Assembly (NCBI RefSeq): GCF_017312725.1
Contig: NZ_BOPO01000125.1
Location: 39,789-103,788 of the forward strand
DNA: 64,000 nucleotides
Source: Actinocatenispora comari
Lineage (GTDB): Bacteria > Actinomycetota > Actinomycetes > Mycobacteriales > Micromonosporaceae
Reading direction: 5' to 3'
Below, piece after piece: positions 1 through 8,657 of the stretch. The notes under the pieces are model-generated. The model had not been told where the DNA came from. It made no database searches and saw only the letters and a list, made by a program, of their open reading frames with translations. The position numbers and the translations under genes were made by a program. Positions within the stretch are counted from its first letter, which is position 1; each line of letters begins with the position of its first letter.

Positions 1-515
1 GCCAGCTCGCCGACCAGCATCACCCGGGTGGTGACGGCGGTCAGCTTGATGCCGAAGAAGTTCACCGTGGTGTTGAACGCCAGGAAGATCAGCAGCCACG
101 CCCACACCGGCACCCCCGGTACGAACGTGGTCATGGCGCTGCCGGCGACCAGGTAGAGCAGGCTCGGTACCAGGATGTAGTCGAGCAGCACCATCCAGCC
201 GGCGACGAAGCCGACCGGCGGCGCGATGCCGCGACCGGCGTACGTGTAGACGGAGCCGGCCATCGGGAACGCCTTGACCATCTGGGCGTAGGAGGCCGCG
301 GTGAAGACCATGGCGACCATGCCGATCCCGTACGCCAGCGTGACCATGCCGCCGGAGGCCTGGTAGACGCTGCCGAAGATGCCGAACGGCGCGATCGGCA
401 CCATGAAGATCAGCCCGTAGAAGAGCAGATCGGGGAAGCTCAGGGATCGCCTGAGCTCCTGCTTGTACCCGAATCGGCGGAGATTGTCCTGCTCGAAGAC
501 CACGGCGCCGAACAC
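1..515 (-). CDS. APC-family amino acid permease, C-terminus cut by window edge
   Basis: About 171 residues are visible, starting with VFGAVVFEQDNLRRFGYKQE and followed by hydrophobic helices with YGLIFMVPIAPFGIFG, QMVKAFPMAGSVYTYAGR and a helix with NTTVNFFGIK. This is the N-terminal core of amino acid/polyamine/organocation permeases, where the first helix carries the unwound substrate-binding glycine-rich segment. The gene runs off the left edge, so only about a third is present. The GTG at 515 is the best start seen: there is no ATG nearby and the frame stays open upstream. The substrate cannot be told. It is divergent from the panE-like gene across a 305-bp gap. Confidence 0.8.
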   Translation of the reverse strand, partial: MFGAVVFEQDNLRRFGYKQELRRSLSFPDLLFYGLIFMVPIAPFGIFGSVYQASGGMVTLAYGIGMVAMVFTAASYAQMVKAFPMAGSVYTYAGRGIAPPVGFVAGWMVLLDYILVPSLLYLVAGSAMTTFVPGVPVWAWLLIFLAFNTTVNFFGIKLTAVTTRVMLVGEL

Positions 516-820
516 TAGATCACCGTGTCGAGCTGTCGGGATACGTACCGCGATCGGTGCCTTGCCGCCTTCTCGCTCTGGTCAGAATTGTCACCATCTG
601 TGAAGGTGATTCGAGCCTATTGCCAGCATTAATCGGTTGTTCCGCCAGAATCTACTGCATACCGTAAACGGTGTGATTCGTGACACACGATCACGAGGCG
701 GTCTCACCAAGATCACCCAGCGTGGCAGTGCCCGTTCATGGTGTCAGGTGCGGTGCGGGCCATGCCATTCCCGCGACCACCCGCCGGTACGCGCCGGTGT
801 CCCCGTGGCAACCTGCGACC
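516..820. promoter_or_regulatory. Divergent intergenic region with three inverted repeats
   Basis: This 305-bp gap between two divergent genes is richer in A+T than its neighbours. It holds TCACC-N9-GGTGA at 591-609, ACCGT-AA-ACGGT at 661-672 and CGTGA-N7-TCACG at 679-695. Each is a short perfect dyad of the kind bound by dimeric repressors. I see no clear -35/-10 pair and no gene in the gap. Function is inferred from position only. Confidence 0.35.
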
Positions 821-1792
821 ATGCGGTTCATCGTGTACGGCGCCGGCGCGATCGGCGGGGTCCTGGGCGGCCGGCTGCACCAGGCCGGACAGGACGTGGT
901 GCTGATCGCCCGCGGCGAGCACCTGCACCGGATCCAGCGCGACGGGCTCCGGATCGAGGACCCGGAGACGACCGCGACGCTGCGGATCCCCGCCGTCGCC
1001 TCGCCCGCCGAGATCGACTGGCGGGACGGCGACGTGGTCCTGCTGGCCATCAAGACCAACGGCACCGCCGCCGCCCTCACCGACCTGGTCGCCGCCGCCG
1101 GCCCGGACGTCCCGGTCTGCTGCGTGCAGAACGGCGTGGCGAACGAACGGCTCGCGCTGCGCCACTTCGACACCGTGTACGGCGTCTGCGTGATGATGCC
1201 CGCCGGCCACCTGGAACCCGGTGTGGTGCAGGCGTACTCGGTGCCCACCACCGGCATCCTCGACCTCGGCCGGTACCCGACCGGCACCGACGCGGGCGCC
1301 ACCGCACTCGCCGACCGGCTGGGTACCGCCACGTTCGTCGCGCAGCCACGGCCGGACATCATGCGCTGGAAGTACCGCAAGCTGGTGATGAACCTGGCCA
1401 ACGCGGTCGGTGCGCTCGTCGCCGACGACGACAGCGACGAGGCGGTGGCGCTGATCGACGCGGCCCGCGCCGAGGGCGAGGCGGTACTCGCCGCCGCCGG
1501 CATCGGCGTGGTCCCGATGGCGGAGGACCAGGCACGGCGCGGCGACATCCTGCGCATCACCCGGTTCGGTGCCACGCCGGCCGGCTCGTCGTCGTGGCAG
1601 AGCCTGTACCGGGGGACCGGCAGCGTGGAGACCGACTACCTCAACGGCGAGATCGTGCTGCTGGGCCGGCTCCACGGGGTGCCGACGCCGGTCAACGAGT
1701 TGCTGCGCCGCCGCAGCAACGACCTCGCCCGTACCGGCGGCGCCCCCGCCTCGCTCCGCGCCGCCGACCTGCACGCCGCCCTGCGCCCCTGA
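821..1792 (+). CDS. Ketopantoate reductase-like (ApbA/PanE family) dehydrogenase
   Basis: The 323-residue protein begins MRFIVYGAGAIGGVLGGRL, a textbook GxGxxG NAD(P)-binding Rossmann start, followed by LLAIKTNGTAAAL and the VCCVQNGVANE segment (residues ~105) typical of ApbA/PanE. The C-terminal helical domain carries the RWKYRKLVMNLANAVGAL catalytic-lysine region. The family reduces 2-dehydropantoate to pantoate with NADPH in coenzyme A synthesis, but many actinobacterial paralogues have unknown substrates. The ATG at 821 is chosen because the Rossmann motif starts right there; the 47 upstream in-frame codons are low-quality sequence. No pantothenate genes are nearby, so I leave the symbol blank. 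Confidence 0.85.
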   Translation: MRFIVYGAGAIGGVLGGRLHQAGQDVVLIARGEHLHRIQRDGLRIEDPETTATLRIPAVASPAEIDWRDGDVVLLAIKTNGTAAALTDLVAAAGPDVPVCCVQNGVANERLALRHFDTVYGVCVMMPAGHLEPGVVQAYSVPTTGILDLGRYPTGTDAGATALADRLGTATFVAQPRPDIMRWKYRKLVMNLANAVGALVADDDSDEAVALIDAARAEGEAVLAAAGIGVVPMAEDQARRGDILRITRFGATPAGSSSWQSLYRGTGSVETDYLNGEIVLLGRLHGVPTPVNELLRRRSNDLARTGGAPASLRAADLHAALRP

Positions 1793-2152
1793 CCACCGTT
1801 CGGCCGACGCGGCTCGGGCGCGTGGTCGGGGCGGCTCGGGCCACATTCTGTCCATAGTGGACGGTCAGGCTAACCGGCCGCCCGATCGACGACCGGACGG
1901 CCCAGGCAGGCTGCCGGCACCGGAGGTTCACGCGGTCAGCGCAGGGTGGCGAACCAGCGGGCGATCGCGGCGGTACCGGCGACCGCGGAACCGAGATGGC
2001 GCGAGTGCTCGTGGTCCGGGGTCCCGAGATCGACGCTGGCCGGTCGCGCGCCGTGCGCGGCGAACGAGCCGAGACACGGTAGGCGCGCCGGCCGCCGCGC
2101 CGCCGCCGCGCGTCGGGGCGCGACGGCGGCCGGGCGGGCTTTCGCGCACCCG
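1793..2152. other. Convergent intergenic region with an imperfect GC hairpin
   Basis: This 360-bp gap lies between two convergent genes. A hairpin with arms CCGCCGCGCG (2103-2112) and CGCGACGGCGG (2119-2129), one bulged base, could be a bidirectional terminator. No open frame here looks like a protein and nothing else is recognisable. Confidence 0.3.
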
Positions 2153-2932
2153 TCAGCGCTGCCCGTGGTACCACCTGCCGACCGTGACCCCACCGGTACT
2201 CGACACCGGTCCACCGGCGATCGACACGGCCCCGCCGGACTGCGTGACGAGGTGCAGCCCCGGGTAGGTCCGCTCCGGCCCGGCGCTGGGTTCGGAGACC
2301 GTACCGACGTCGAACAGCACCGTCTCGTGCGGCCGGACGGTCCCGCCGTACACCTTCGCCGGGCCACCGTCGAAGTAGGTGCCGTGGCCGACCGGAAGCC
2401 GGCAGTACCGCGGATCCGCCTGCGCGCTCCCGCCGCAGCGGTAGGTCAGCTCCGGGTACTTCTCCGGCAGCGTGCAGGGCGTCGCGCCGGTGTAGGTCAT
2501 CGACACCGTGGACAGCGCATGCCCACCGCCGGCACCGCCACCGTCGATCGTCACGGCCGCCATCGCATCCAGATCGCACTCGGGGGCGGCGCCGTCGCTC
2601 GACCCACCGTCCCGCCGCGCGGACGGCGAGCTCGTCGGGGACGGCGTACCGGTCCGGGACGGGCTGGGGCGATGCGACGGGCCGGGCGACGACGCCACCG
2701 ACCGGGTCGGCGCCACCGCCGGGTGGTGGCTCGGCGCCGCGGCCCACCCCGCGGCGTACGCGGTGCCGCCGAGGCCGGCGACCGCGAGCGTGACGGCGGA
2801 CGCGAGCACGGCGATGCGGCGCCGGCGCCGCCGTTCGGCACCGGCCCGGATCTCGCCCGGGTGCTTCAGGTTCGTGTTCATCGCGAGTCGTGCGGATCCG
2901 GCGCGCAGTGCCCGTTCGAAGCGGTCAGCCAT
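2153..2932 (-). CDS. Membrane-anchored partner of ECF sigma factor with DUF4232-like outer domain
   Basis: This 259-residue protein has a short cytoplasmic N-terminus ending in a run of arginines, one membrane helix (IAVLASAVTLAVAGLGGTAYA, residues ~40-60), a Ser/Pro/Thr-rich stalk and an extracytoplasmic domain with paired cysteines (TPCTLPEKYPELTYRC). The outer domain resembles DUF4232. The ATG has GGAGG upstream and overlaps the sigma-factor stop by 8 bp, so translation is probably coupled. Topology and coupling suggest an anti-sigma or sensor role, but the zinc-binding HxxxCxxC of classic anti-sigma factors is absent. The regulatory role is inference. Confidence 0.65.
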   Translation of the reverse strand: MADRFERALRAGSARLAMNTNLKHPGEIRAGAERRRRRRIAVLASAVTLAVAGLGGTAYAAGWAAAPSHHPAVAPTRSVASSPGPSHRPSPSRTGTPSPTSSPSARRDGGSSDGAAPECDLDAMAAVTIDGGGAGGGHALSTVSMTYTGATPCTLPEKYPELTYRCGGSAQADPRYCRLPVGHGTYFDGGPAKVYGGTVRPHETVLFDVGTVSEPSAGPERTYPGLHLVTQSGGAVSIAGGPVSSTGGVTVGRWYHGQR

Positions 2933-3446
2933 GGTTGGCCACCTCCGAGACTCCGGCGGTCAGTTCGGCAGCGAACTCGGACAGGTGCGGGGCCAGCGCC
3001 TGCCGGCCGCGCGTCAACCGGGCCCGCACGGTACCGACGGCGACGCCGGTCTCGGCGGCGATCTCCGGCACCGACAGCCCGACCAGGTGGTACAGCACGA
3101 CCGCGCGGCGCTGGTCCGGCGCGATCCGGCGCAGCGCCGCGACGATCGCGACGTAGTCCGGGTCGGCGCCGGGCAGATCCTCCGGTACGCCGTGCCGCCG
3201 GTGCGCGGTGAGCCGGTTCCGCGCCTTGCGCCAGGTGCTCACCGCGATGCGGAAGGCGATGGTACGAACCCACGCCTCCGGGCTGTCGTACCTGGCCACC
3301 TTGTCCCAGTGCTGCCACGCCCGCGCGTACGCCTCCTGCGTGACGTCCTCGGCGTCCGCCCGGTTACCGACCATCGCGTGTACGTGACTGGTGACGCGCG
3401 GCGCGGTGCCCAGGTAGAAGGAGTCGAAGTCGCGCGAATCGCGCAC
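2925..3446 (-). CDS. ECF-type RNA polymerase sigma factor (SigE-like)
   Basis: The 173-residue protein has the sigma2 region (FDSFYLGTAPRVTSHVHAMVGNRADAEDVTQEAYARAWQHW, residues ~7-50) and sigma4 helix-turn-helix (LSVPEIAAETGVAVGTVRARLTRGRQAL, residues ~125-152). This is the two-domain layout of extracytoplasmic-function sigma factors, which direct RNA polymerase to stress or signal-specific promoters. The GTG start at 3446 has GAGGGGAG just upstream. It is the first gene of a two-gene unit with its membrane partner. An inverted repeat lies in its leader (3500-3533), a possible control site. Confidence 0.88.
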   Translation of the reverse strand: MRDSRDFDSFYLGTAPRVTSHVHAMVGNRADAEDVTQEAYARAWQHWDKVARYDSPEAWVRTIAFRIAVSTWRKARNRLTAHRRHGVPEDLPGADPDYVAIVAALRRIAPDQRRAVVLYHLVGLSVPEIAAETGVAVGTVRARLTRGRQALAPHLSEFAAELTAGVSEVANHG

Positions 3447-3499
3447 ACGCTCCCCTCTCGGGACATGGGCCGGGTCCTCTGGCCGCCGGCCTCACCCTC

Positions 3500-3533
3500 T
3501 TGTCACGCCCGAGAAGGGCAACTGCTGCGTGAC
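3500..3533. promoter_or_regulatory. Inverted repeat upstream of the ECF sigma gene
   Basis: TGTCACGC (3500-3507) and GCGTGACA (3526-3533) form perfect 8-bp arms 18 bp apart, 54 bp upstream of the sigma start. The spacing is long for a simple hairpin and fits a protein-bound dyad or part of the sigma promoter. No binding protein is identified. Confidence 0.35.
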
Positions 3534-3664
3534 ATCGGGGAAAATTCCCCCCGAAACCGGACCGCCACCGACCGCAGCGGAGCGGCCGTCGGTCGAGCGA
3601 GCCGGAGACCGTTCGGCTGACCGCAAGGGGCCCGACGCGGCCGAGCGGGAGTTCCGGCAGCCGG

Positions 3665-3904
3665 TCAGCCGCCGGCGAACGGGGGGAGCACGTCCACCGT
3701 GCAGCCGGCCCGCAACCTGGCCCCGTGGTCGTGCGCGGCAACCCCGTCGACCAGGAACGACGCCACCCCGAGCACCCGGCCGAGCGGGTCGCCGTGCCGG
3801 TCGGCGAGGCCGGTCAGCAACTCGCCGAGGCTGTCGGCCCGCACCTGCTCGCTCGCCGTACCGGCGGCGGCGCGGGCACCCGCGAAGTAGCGAACGGTGA
3901 TCAC
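3665..3904 (-). CDS. moaD: Molybdopterin synthase small subunit MoaD
   Basis: The 79-residue beta-grasp protein begins VITVRYFAGARAAAG and ends LPPFAGG. The terminal Gly-Gly is adenylated and thiocarboxylated, and it is the sulfur donor for converting cPMP to molybdopterin together with MoaE. The GTG start lies 1 nt after the moaA stop, so the two are surely co-transcribed. The partner MoaE is encoded in a separate operon about 5.5 kb away. Confidence 0.9.
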   Translation of the reverse strand: MITVRYFAGARAAAGTASEQVRADSLGELLTGLADRHGDPLGRVLGVASFLVDGVAAHDHGARLRAGCTVDVLPPFAGG

Positions 3905-3905
3905 G

Positions 3906-4919
3906 TCAGCCGCCGATCGCGGACATCGGCCGGGACGGCTGCAGGAACGACGGGTCGTTGATCGCGTGCCCCGGCGCCTTGCCCCACATCGCCGTGCGCC
4001 ACGCGGTTGCCAACTCCTCGTCGGTGGCGCCGCCGCGCAGCCCGCCACGCAGATCCGCCTCGTCCCGGCTGAACAGGCACGACCGCACCTGCCCGTCGGC
4101 GGTCAACCGGGTCCGGTCGCAGTCGCCGCAGAACGGCCGGGTCACCGACGCCACGATGCCGACCCGGGCCGGCCCGCCGTCCACCAGCCAGGTCTGAGCC
4201 GGGGCGCTGCCGCGCTCCCGGTCGTCCGGTGCCAGCTCGTGCCGGGACGACAGCCAGGCCAGGATCTCGTCCGCGGTGACCATCCGGTCCCGACGCCAAC
4301 CGTGCTGCGCGTCCAGCGGCATCTGCTCGATGAACCGCAGCTCCAGCCCGTGCTCCAGGGCGAAGTCGAGCAGCTCGGGCGCCTCGTCCTCGTTGAGGTC
4401 GCGCAGCAGCACCGTGTTGATCTTCACCGGGGTCATCCCGGCCTCCGCCGCCGCGGTGATCCCGGCCAGCACGTCGGGCAGCCGGCGCCGGTGCGCCAAC
4501 TGCTCGAACCGGTCCGGCCGCAGCGTGTCGAGCGAGACGTTCACCCGGTCGAGCCCGGCCGCGCGCAACGGCCCGGCCAGCCGGGCCAGCCCGATCCCGT
4601 TGGTGGTCAACGCCAGCTCCGGCCGCGGCGACAGCCGGGCCAGCTCGGTCACGATGTCGACCAGCCCCGGCCGCAGCAACGGCTCACCACCGGTCAGCCG
4701 GACCTGCCAGACACCCAGCCGCTCGACCGCGATCCGGCACAGCCGCACCACCTCGGCGTCGGTCAGCAGCTCCTGCCGCGGCAGCCACGGCAGACCCTCT
4801 GCCGGCATGCAGTAGCTGCACCGAAGATTGCACCGATCGGTCAGCGACACCCGCAGATCGGTCGCCACCCGACCAAACCGGTCGACCAGCGTCAGCGCCT
4901 TACGAGCCTCGACGGTCAC
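3906..4919 (-). CDS. moaA: GTP 3',8-cyclase MoaA (radical SAM)
   Basis: The 337-residue protein has the radical SAM cluster motif CNLRCSYC near residue 28, the GGEPLLR motif for SAM binding, and the second iron-sulfur cluster site CGDCDRTRLTADGQVRSC near residue 265. It ends in SAIGG, the conserved C-terminal double glycine that MoaA inserts into its own active site. It catalyses the first step of molybdenum cofactor synthesis, making 3',8-cyclo-7,8-dihydro-GTP that MoaC then converts to cPMP. The GTG at 4919 gives the family's normal length; longer in-frame sequence belongs to the upstream hydrolase. Confidence 0.95.
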   Translation of the reverse strand: MTVEARKALTLVDRFGRVATDLRVSLTDRCNLRCSYCMPAEGLPWLPRQELLTDAEVVRLCRIAVERLGVWQVRLTGGEPLLRPGLVDIVTELARLSPRPELALTTNGIGLARLAGPLRAAGLDRVNVSLDTLRPDRFEQLAHRRRLPDVLAGITAAAEAGMTPVKINTVLLRDLNEDEAPELLDFALEHGLELRFIEQMPLDAQHGWRRDRMVTADEILAWLSSRHELAPDDRERGSAPAQTWLVDGGPARVGIVASVTRPFCGDCDRTRLTADGQVRSCLFSRDEADLRGGLRGGATDEELATAWRTAMWGKAPGHAINDPSFLQPSRPMSAIGG

Positions 4920-4939
4920 CCCACGACCGTATCGCGAAC

Positions 4940-5935
4940 CTACGACGGAAGGTACGCGTCGAGCCAGCGCGCGGTCTCCGCATAGACCCGTTCGCGCACC
5001 GGTTTGGCCGAGAGCACCAGATCGTGCATGCCGCCCTCGATCCGCAGCAGCGTGACGTGCCGGCCGAGCTTCGGCGACCAGCGCGCGATCTGGTCGGCGT
5101 CCAGCACCGTGTCGAACCGCTGCGCCTCCTCGCTCCAGCTGCGCGGGAACCGGCTGCCGGTCGAGCACATCACCAGCACCGGGCAGCGGATGTCGAGCCC
5201 GTAGTGCACCCACCGGTGCGCCCGGCGCACCGCGCGAAACCAGCCGGCCCGCACCGGGAACCCGCCGAGCGGCTTCCAGACGGTGTCGAAGTCCCACTCG
5301 CCGTGCTGCTCGTGGTGCAGGCTGTACCCGTACACCCCGGCCTCGTTGGCCCGCACCACCGCGCTGGGCTTGAGCTTGCCGATCACGTCCAGCGCCTCGG
5401 TGCCGGGGGTGCGCACCAGCCAGGAACCCTGCATGTCCAGCCACGGGCTGTTCAGCACGACCGCGTCGACCAGGCCGCGCTCGCGCACCCAGTGCGCCCA
5501 GATCGCGGCGATCAGGCCCCCGGTGGAGTGCGCGTTCAGCATCACCCGCCGGGCGCCGTACTCGGCCCGGATGATCCGCACCGCCTCGTCCAGCTCGGCG
5601 AAGTAGTCGCGCAGGTCGGTGATGTAGCCGGGGGTCTGGTGTTCGCGCAGCGAGCGACCGTACTTGCGGAGGTCAAGCGCGAAGAAGTCGCTGCCCCGGG
5701 CGGTGTGGAAGTCGGCCAGCTCGGTCTGGAAGAAGTAGTCGGAGAACCCGTGCAGGTAGAGCACCGCGTCACCGGACGGCGTGCCGGTGGGGCGGTGGTG
5801 CACCAGGGTGGCGACGACCTCGCCCTCGTCGTCGTCGGGCAGCGGGATGGTCCGTGCGGTGTAGCCGGTGCCGAGCACGTCGTCGGCCAGCTCGTCCGGG
5901 ACCAGCTGGGCACGCTCGGTCACCTCGTCGCTCAC
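4940..5935 (-). CDS. Alpha/beta hydrolase, lysophospholipase-like
   Basis: The 331-residue protein shows the oxyanion-hole motif LYLHGFSDYFF (~residue 60), the nucleophile elbow NAHSTGGLIAA (Ser near 135), and a C-terminal GGMHDLVLS that supplies the catalytic histidine. This is the serine hydrolase fold of monoglyceride lipase/lysophospholipase relatives; the substrate is unknown. No signal peptide is visible. The GTG start at 5935 follows GGGGGAAG. It lies 20 nt upstream of moaA on the same strand and may share its transcript, but no functional link to molybdenum is evident. Confidence 0.82.
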   Translation of the reverse strand: MSDEVTERAQLVPDELADDVLGTGYTARTIPLPDDDEGEVVATLVHHRPTGTPSGDAVLYLHGFSDYFFQTELADFHTARGSDFFALDLRKYGRSLREHQTPGYITDLRDYFAELDEAVRIIRAEYGARRVMLNAHSTGGLIAAIWAHWVRERGLVDAVVLNSPWLDMQGSWLVRTPGTEALDVIGKLKPSAVVRANEAGVYGYSLHHEQHGEWDFDTVWKPLGGFPVRAGWFRAVRRAHRWVHYGLDIRCPVLVMCSTGSRFPRSWSEEAQRFDTVLDADQIARWSPKLGRHVTLLRIEGGMHDLVLSAKPVRERVYAETARWLDAYLPS

Positions 5936-6080
5936 GAGAGCTTCCCCCTCGTCGGAACGCCCACGACTCGCACGCTGCCCCGTACTCATGGGGCACAGTG
6001 TGCCATCGGAGAGCACGTACCCCGTGGGCATGTTGCGGCGGATCACAGCGGCCGAGAACGCGCTGCCCGGACCGAACCGG

Positions 6081-6335
6081 TCAGTGCACGGCGGCGAGAC
6101 GGAGGCGGCTCCACAGCGGCAACCGGGTGCGCTGCGCCTTCTTCTCGGACAGCTCGCGTTGCACGTCGGCCTTGGCCTTCTTGCCGGCCCAGCTGCGGGC
6201 GTCGGCGAAGTATCCCTTGGGGTCCTTGAGCAGGCGAGATGCGCGATCACGCGGACTCTGGTCGGCGTCTCGCGCCTCGTCGTGCGCGGCCGAGCCGAGG
6301 AACGGCGCGCCGCATGCTTCGATCAAGCTCGACAC
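6081..6335 (-). CDS. Small conserved-looking charged protein, function unknown
   Basis: This 84-residue protein starts VSSLIEACGAPFLGS and has a charged amphipathic second half with LLKDPKGYFADARSWAGKK and many Lys/Arg/Glu. A GGGGGTC ribosome binding site precedes the GTG. The DPKGYFADAR segment resembles small actinobacterial proteins of unknown role, as far as I can recall. No membrane segment or known catalytic motif is present. Confidence 0.55.
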   Translation of the reverse strand: MSSLIEACGAPFLGSAAHDEARDADQSPRDRASRLLKDPKGYFADARSWAGKKAKADVQRELSEKKAQRTRLPLWSRLRLAAVH

Positions 6336-6582
6336 CGGAGACCCCCATCCAGAACCGATCGGGTCCAGCCTGCCATGACCTTGCCTAGGTCGCCAACGCA
6401 ACGACGTTCGTCCGAACGTTGCTACGCACACTAATGCGCACTTGTCGAGCGGACTGTCCTAGATCCGTCAGCTCACGGCCTTGAAATCCGCCCGTTCGTG
6501 TGAGCGGCGGCAAGGTCGCGTCGCCCGACAGCGCGGAGGCGTCGAGGTGGGCGACAGCGGCGCGGCAGGCCAGGGCGGACGG

Positions 6583-7344
6583 TCACCGGTTCAGCCCAGC
6601 CGCCAGCAGCTCGCCCAGCAGCCGGACCAGCTCGCGGTCCTGGTCGTGCAGCGCGCCGCACTCCTCGGTGTCCACCGTCAGCAGGCCGAACTGGCGCCGC
6701 GCGGTCACCACCGGTACGACGATCAGCGACCGGTGCTTGTGGTCGTCGGTGACCCAGCCCGGCGGCGCCTGCACGGTCAGGTCCGGGTAGAAGCCGTCGG
6801 TGTCGGTGTCGATCAGGTGGAACGCGGCGTCGCCCAGCGGGGTACCGGCGACGAACTCGACGGTGCCCGGCTCGGCCCGGCCGTAGTAGCCGACCAGCTC
6901 CAGCCGCCGGCTGCGGCCGCCGACCGCGCGGAAGTAGCAGGCCCGGGCGCCTTCCGGGGCGACCAGCTCGCAGGCGGCGGCCAGGACGATCTGGCGGGCC
7001 TGGCCCTGCAACTGGTCCAGGTCGCCGCCGCGCGGTCGGGCGTCGCTGATCTCGCCCAGCAGGTACGCGAGCGGGGTCAGGACCCGGCCGACCACGATGC
7101 GCATCTGCTGGGTGGCGCGTTCGGCGATCTGCCGGGCGTCGGTGGCCCGCACCGATGCGGCGCGCTCCGCGTACATCGGCAGGCCGACGGAGACGGCGGT
7201 GAACGCCGCCGCGCCGGCGAACAGAAGCCAGAACGGCCAGCCGGTCGTCTGGCTCGCCACCGAGCCCAGCGCGAACGCGCCCACCGCCGAGCAGATCGCG
7301 ATCGGACGGTAATCGCGGACAACCCCGGACGAAAGGCGCGACAT
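6583..7344 (-). CDS. Membrane-anchored GAF-domain protein
   Basis: The 253-residue protein has two N-terminal hydrophobic stretches (IAICSAVGAFALGSVASQ and FWLLFAGAAAFTAVSVGL, residues ~15-55), a helical linker and a GAF-like domain (residues ~100-253) with YFRAVGG...LELVGYYGRA and RSLIVVPVVTARRQFGLLTVDTEE. GAF domains bind small ligands or mediate signalling. No kinase or output domain follows, so it may be a stand-alone sensor or scaffold. ATG at 7344 was chosen; the ribosome binding site is weak. Confidence 0.72.
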   Translation of the reverse strand: MSRLSSGVVRDYRPIAICSAVGAFALGSVASQTTGWPFWLLFAGAAAFTAVSVGLPMYAERAASVRATDARQIAERATQQMRIVVGRVLTPLAYLLGEISDARPRGGDLDQLQGQARQIVLAAACELVAPEGARACYFRAVGGRSRRLELVGYYGRAEPGTVEFVAGTPLGDAAFHLIDTDTDGFYPDLTVQAPPGWVTDDHKHRSLIVVPVVTARRQFGLLTVDTEECGALHDQDRELVRLLGELLAAGLNR

Positions 7345-7458
7345 GATGCCACTTACCGTAGCCGCACGGTACGACAAGAGTCACTCCCCGGGAGTTGCGA
7401 CACGGGTCACGGGCCGGCGAATCGTACATTGTCTGATTGATCCGAGCCGATCGGCGGT

Positions 7459-7977
7459 ATGAAAACAGGTATGAAGCCGGTACGGAGCCTCGCCCACGCC
7501 ATGCTCGCCTCGGTGTTCGTGTCGGGCGGGATACACACCCTGCTGCACCCCGAACACGCGGCGAAACAGGCCGAGCCGGTCAGCCAACGGCTCGCCGCCG
7601 CCACCGAGAACACCGCGCCGTGGCTGCCCACCGGGCCGGTCGCCGTCGTACGCGCGAACGCGGCGATCCAGGTGGGCGGCGCGGCGCTGCTCGCCAGCGG
7701 CAGACTGCCCCGGTTGGCGGCGCTCGCGCTGGCCGCCTCGCTGGTGCCGACCACCCTCGTCGGGCACGCCTGGTGGCGCTACCAGGACCCGGCGCAGCGG
7801 TCCAACCACCGCAACCACTTCCTCAAGAACGTGGCGATCCTCGGCGGCCTGGCGCTGACCGCGGTGGACACCCAGGGCCGCCCCGGACTCGGCTGGCGCG
7901 CCTCGCACGCCACCGAGGTCGCCGCGAAGCGGGTCGGCCGGCTGCGCCGCCGCGCGGTCGAACGCGTCACGCCCTGA
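7459..7977 (+). CDS. DoxX-family membrane protein
   Basis: The 172-residue protein has four hydrophobic segments, with the DoxX signatures LASVFVSGGIHTLLHPEHAA near the start, VRANAAIQVGGAALLASGRLPRLAALALAASLVPTTLVGHAWW in the middle and NHFLKNVAILGGLALTA late. DoxX proteins are small membrane subunits linked to quinol oxidation or redox stress; the role here is unknown. A second possible start lies at 7471. It is divergent from the GAF gene across a 114-bp gap. Confidence 0.85.
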   Translation: MKTGMKPVRSLAHAMLASVFVSGGIHTLLHPEHAAKQAEPVSQRLAAATENTAPWLPTGPVAVVRANAAIQVGGAALLASGRLPRLAALALAASLVPTTLVGHAWWRYQDPAQRSNHRNHFLKNVAILGGLALTAVDTQGRPGLGWRASHATEVAAKRVGRLRRRAVERVTP

Positions 7978-7996
7978 CCGCTCGCCCCGCCCGTCA

Positions 7997-8104
7997 CGAG
8001 CCGGGCGGCGCAGTCGCGACCCGGCGGGTAGCGCCCGGTACGAGCCGGGCGGCGCGGCCGCGACCCGGCAGGTAGCGCCCGGTAGGAGCCGGGTGGCGCG
8101 GCGG
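7997..8104 (+). repeat. 44-bp direct tandem repeat, about 2.5 copies
   Basis: Copies lie at 7997-8040, 8041-8084 and partly at 8085-8104. The first two differ at only a few positions; each begins with CGAGCCGGGCGGCGC and ends GTAGCGCCCGGTA. The repeat sits between doxX and the Nudix gene and does not keep a convincing reading frame. It looks like a local slippage duplication. Confidence 0.8.
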
Positions 8105-8185
8105 GTGACGCACGGCGTCGCCGCGCGGTGGGCGGTGCGCGGCGAGACTCGGTTTCCGGCAACCGATCGGCTACGCTTCGCTGGC

Positions 8186-8635
8186 ATGGCGCCCATCGGA
8201 CACCGCATCGCGTTGATGGTTGTCGTCGGCCGTGGCGGGGCGCTGCTGATGCAGCTGCGCGACGCCGACGCCCGGGTCGACCCGAGCCGGTGGTCACCGC
8301 CCGGCGGCCACGTGGAACCCGGTGAGACCGCGGAACAGGCGGCCCGCCGCGAGCTGACCGAGGAGACCGCGCTGACCGCGACCGGGCCGGTGCATCCGGT
8401 CGCCGAGGGCACCATGCCCGACCGGGTCAGCCCCGGCCGGCTGGTCGCCTGGCAGGTCTTCGCCACCGCGCTGCCCGTCACCCGCGACGACGTACGGCTG
8501 GGTGAGGGGCAGGCGCTGGAGTTCGTCGCGGCGGACAAGGTGCCACAGTTGGACCTGACCGACATCGCCCGCCAGGTGTTGCCGTCGTTCCTCGACTCGG
8601 ACGCCTACCGCCGACTGGCCGCGGCGACCGAGTGA
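8186..8635 (+). CDS. Nudix hydrolase
   Basis: The 149-residue protein contains the Nudix box GGHVEPGETAEQAARRELTEETAL (residues ~36-59), with the metal-binding RELxEE core. The usual glycine after EEx is replaced by Thr-Ala, a tolerated variant. Such enzymes hydrolyse nucleoside diphosphates linked to another moiety; the substrate cannot be predicted. ATG at 8186 immediately precedes the conserved core, so upstream in-frame codons are excluded. Confidence 0.85.
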   Translation: MAPIGHRIALMVVVGRGGALLMQLRDADARVDPSRWSPPGGHVEPGETAEQAARRELTEETALTATGPVHPVAEGTMPDRVSPGRLVAWQVFATALPVTRDDVRLGEGQALEFVAADKVPQLDLTDIARQVLPSFLDSDAYRRLAAATE

Positions 8636-8657
8636 CCGTCCGGACGAACCCGGCGAG

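Noticed and set aside
5024..6229. Long + strand ORF opposite the alpha/beta hydrolase
   Set aside because: It is the antisense shadow of a gene with clear hydrolase motifs and has no recognisable domain.
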